Shown here piece after piece: positions 6,362-8,302 of a stretch of 8,302 nt of DNA; positions within the stretch are counted from its first letter, which is position 1, and each line of letters opens with the position of its first letter. The translations under genes and the position numbers were made by a program. Source of the stretch: an uncultured Actinomycetes bacterium (lineage in GTDB: Bacteria > Actinomycetota > Thermoleophilia > Miltoncostaeales > Miltoncostaeaceae); NCBI GenBank assembly GCA_937862675.1, contig CALMEC010000407.1, positions 1 to 8,302 on the forward strand, in the 5' to 3' direction. The notes under the pieces were generated by a model. The model saw only the letters and a program-made list of their open reading frames with translations, did not search any database and was not told the origin of the DNA.

Positions 6362-8233
6362 TCACGGCCGTCCTCCCTCGTCCACGTGGAGCGCGACCGG
6401 ATCGTCGTCCGGCGATCCGCCGGGCCCGTCGTCGCGGACGTCGGCGAGCCCACGTCGGATCCGGTGGATCGGGAGCGAGAGCCGGACCTGGACGCCGCCG
6501 CGTGACGGCGACCCCACACGGATGGCACCGCCGTGCATGGCCATGATGGATCTCGCATTGGCCAGGGCGAGTCCGACGCCGTCGGACTCGCCACGTCCAC
6601 CCGATCGCGGGCGATAGAAGGGGATGCAGAGATACGGGAGCTCGTCGGCGGCGTAGCCCGGCCCGCGGTCCGAGATCTCGATGACGACGAGGTCGTCGGA
6701 CGCCCGCAGGAGGACCGTCACCGCACAGGAGCGCGTGCTCGCGGTGAGCGCCGACTCGATGAGGCGCCTGAGGACCCGGGACAGCAGCACCGCGTCGCCG
6801 TGTACGACCGCGTTCACCTTCCCGTCGATCTGCAGCGACACGCCGCTGCGGTCCATGACGTCGGACAGCCCCCGGATCACGTCCTGCACGAGGGCGTCGA
6901 CGTTCACGGGCCCGCGCGTCATCACCAGCTGACGCTCGACGATCAGGGAGTACGTCAGCAGGTCCTCGAGGGAACGGTGCATGCCGTCGGCGCGCACGCC
7001 CATGCGGCGCATCCGCTCCCGGAGGGGCGCCGGAACCGCGTCGGGGTCGTCGGCCATCCTCGCGATGTCCGTCCGGAGGTCCCGCCCGGGCAGGAGCACG
7101 GCCTCGTTCATGAGTTGGAGAACGCCCAGGCGATCGCGTTCCTGCCCCTGGAGGCGCGCGTTGTCCTCGGCCAGCTCGCTTTGGGTCTCCTCCATCGCGA
7201 ATCGTGCGTAACGCTCCTCGATCAGCGTCCGCTCGTACGCGGTCAGCCGCTCGCGCTCCTCATCCAGCAGACGCCGGTACTGCACGAGCGTCAGTGTCAT
7301 GCGGACGGCGACGATGCCGGCGGCGACGAGGGCGCCGATCAGCGATCCGACACCCCCGATGAGGAACATCTCCAGGACGAGCAGCATCAGCACGACGGCG
7401 GGGAGGAGCTCGTACCAGATGGAGGGACGGGCGCGGGGCAGGAGCATCCGGACGGCCTGATTGTCGCCGAGACGCAGATGCCCCGAGATCATCCAGAGGA
7501 CCGCGGCGAGGACCGTGAGGGCGGCGGAGACGGCGAGTCCGGCCGGCCGCGCCGGAAGCGTGAGGAAGACGATGACCACGAGCGCCAGCGCCACGCAGGC
7601 CCCGAAGATCACCCCCATCGGTCCCCCGCTCGCCCCACGGGCGACGGCCCACCGCCCGATCGCGAACGCCGCCGACAGCACGATGACCACCGCGAGGGTG
7701 ACGACGACGACCAGGACCGGGTCCGGGAGCGTGTTCGTGATGTGCGCCGATCGTGTCGCGTAGGTCACGGCCATCGTCACCACGACGACGATGAGCAGGG
7801 CGTCGCACATCTCCTGCCACCCCCGTGTCGGCCGCAGGGCACGTGCGGAGATGATCGCCCCGACGAGCACCACGACCCCGCACACGGCCCACGTCCAGAC
7901 GACCGGCCGGGGAAGGAGACGCCGTTCGTCGCCCATGAGCACCGCGACACCGGTCACCGCGGTGGTCGCGGCCGTCGCGTAGAGACCCGCGGTGAAGGCG
8001 ATCCAGACGAACCGCGACGAGACGGCGACGGATCGCGCCACCCGCGCCACCGACCGCCCCGCCTCGGCCATGACGACCGCGGACACGAGGACCATCACTC
8101 CGGCGGCGGTCATGGACCGAAGCGCCGCGATCAGCGTCACGGCGGCGGCGGCGACCCCGATCCAGAAGACACGCGACGTCCCCATGCGGCCGACCAGGGC
8201 GATGCCGTCGCGATGCACGCCGGAGGTCGTCAT
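6362..8233 (-). CDS. Polytopic membrane sensor with degenerate histidine-kinase module
   Basis: The 623-residue protein opens with about eight to ten hydrophobic helices (20-38, 41-56, 75-99, 111-130, 144-159, 172-193, 206-226, 231-249, and 275-312). A charged coiled coil (about 320-365), a DHp-like helical pair (about 365-435) and an HATPase-type domain (about 440-590) follow. ATPase motifs partly survive: G1 SDRGPG (521-526), F-box-like IPFYRP and G2 DGVGLALA (551-558). The N-box position reads RVLRRLIESALTAS, with Ser494 where the Mg-binding Asn belongs. No histidine occurs between 315 and 418; GRDLRTDI (383-390) resembles an H-box with Arg in place of His. An acidic 30-residue tail ends the protein. 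It is first in the operon, 28 bases before the regulator. It probably senses a membrane or external cue and works by contact, not phosphotransfer. ATG 8233 is used; ATG 8185 (residue 17) is an alternative start, and neither has a strong Shine-Dalgarno. Confidence 0.82.
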   Translation of the reverse strand: MTTSGVHRDGIALVGRMGTSRVFWIGVAAAAVTLIAALRSMTAAGVMVLVSAVVMAEAGRSVARVARSVAVSSRFVWIAFTAGLYATAATTAVTGVAVLMGDERRLLPRPVVWTWAVCGVVVLVGAIISARALRPTRGWQEMCDALLIVVVVTMAVTYATRSAHITNTLPDPVLVVVVTLAVVIVLSAAFAIGRWAVARGASGGPMGVIFGACVALALVVIVFLTLPARPAGLAVSAALTVLAAVLWMISGHLRLGDNQAVRMLLPRARPSIWYELLPAVVLMLLVLEMFLIGGVGSLIGALVAAGIVAVRMTLTLVQYRRLLDEERERLTAYERTLIEERYARFAMEETQSELAEDNARLQGQERDRLGVLQLMNEAVLLPGRDLRTDIARMADDPDAVPAPLRERMRRMGVRADGMHRSLEDLLTYSLIVERQLVMTRGPVNVDALVQDVIRGLSDVMDRSGVSLQIDGKVNAVVHGDAVLLSRVLRRLIESALTASTRSCAVTVLLRASDDLVVIEISDRGPGYAADELPYLCIPFYRPRSGGRGESDGVGLALANARSIMAMHGGAIRVGSPSRGGVQVRLSLPIHRIRRGLADVRDDGPGGSPDDDPVALHVDEGGRP

Positions 8234-8236
8234 CCG

Positions 8237-8270
8237 CGGGACGTCCCGTCCGCCGAGGCGGGCACCGGTG
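8237..8270. promoter_or_regulatory. Three adjoining inverted repeats upstream of the sensor operon (candidate operator or leader structure)
   Basis: Just upstream of the first operon gene (ATG at 8233) lie three dyads in 34 bases: cgggacgtcccg (8237-8248, perfect), ccgcc-ga-ggcgg (8250-8261) and caccggtg (8263-8270, perfect). The first begins 3 bases from the start codon and would cover the ribosome-binding position. They could be operator half-sites or an mRNA hairpin limiting translation. Short GC palindromes are common at this base composition, so function is uncertain. I see no convincing TANNNT -10 in 8234-8302. The operon promoter may lie in the slightly AT-richer patch near 8275-8290 or beyond the edge. 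Confidence 0.3.
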
Positions 8271-8302
8271 GCCGCGAATTGTGGGAATCAGGTGTCCGCA
8301 GG

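Noticed and set aside
6334..6600. N-terminal extension of the response regulator back to an ATG at 6600
   Set aside because: The extra 89 residues lie inside the upstream sensor gene, are Arg/Ser-rich without homology, and the internal ATG at 6333 has an excellent Shine-Dalgarno immediately before the receiver domain.
8183..8185. ATG at 8185 as the true start of the membrane sensor
   Set aside because: Possible, since the first 16 residues are not hydrophobic and neither start has a good Shine-Dalgarno, but nothing in the sequence favours it. It is kept as an alternative only.
1..8302. Mobile element, CRISPR array, tRNA/rRNA gene, riboswitch or phage-defence system
   Set aside because: No transposase or integrase, direct repeats, regularly spaced repeats or tRNA-like cloverleaf were seen, and there is no intergenic space over 69 bases to hold a structured RNA.

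Overview
The window is high-GC and almost entirely coding: seven genes with gaps of only 2 to 32 bases between them, plus 69 bases upstream of the last gene at the right edge. No stretch over 300 bases lacks a gene. The GC content, GTG start codons, and starts with TANNNT hexamers in place of Shine-Dalgarno sequences suggest an actinobacterium (Actinomycetota). The GltX N-terminus (FAPSPTGSLHVGG) is unlike the form I associate with common high-GC Actinobacteria such as Microbacterium. A deeper lineage, for example near Thermoleophilia, is therefore possible. The class is a guess.

Left part (1-2584): glutamyl-tRNA synthetase (gltX, minus strand) is followed, with an ATGA overlap, by the start of a small membrane protein that runs off the left edge. 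Divergent from gltX is nfo (endonuclease IV, plus strand). Only 17 bases separate the two start codons. Those bases hold one symmetric TAGGATA element that gives each strand a TANNNT -10 hexamer exactly 6 bases before its GTG. This looks like one bidirectional promoter making two leaderless mRNAs.

Right part (2589-8233, all minus strand): an apparent four-gene operon, in transcription order (i) a polytopic membrane protein with a degenerate histidine-kinase module, (ii) an OmpR-family response regulator, (iii) a complete GAF-PAS-PAS-HisKA-HATPase histidine kinase, and (iv) a metal-dependent cyclase/kynurenine-formamidase-like hydrolase. The likely circuit is: the complete kinase phosphorylates Asp59 of the regulator, the membrane protein (no phosphoacceptor His, no N-box Asn) modulates the system by contact, and the hydrolase is the operon's enzymatic output or acts on a related metabolite. 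The signal, target genes and substrate cannot be read from the sequence. The operon converges on nfo with 4 bases between the stop codons.

I saw no tRNA or rRNA gene, CRISPR array, insertion sequence or long repeat.
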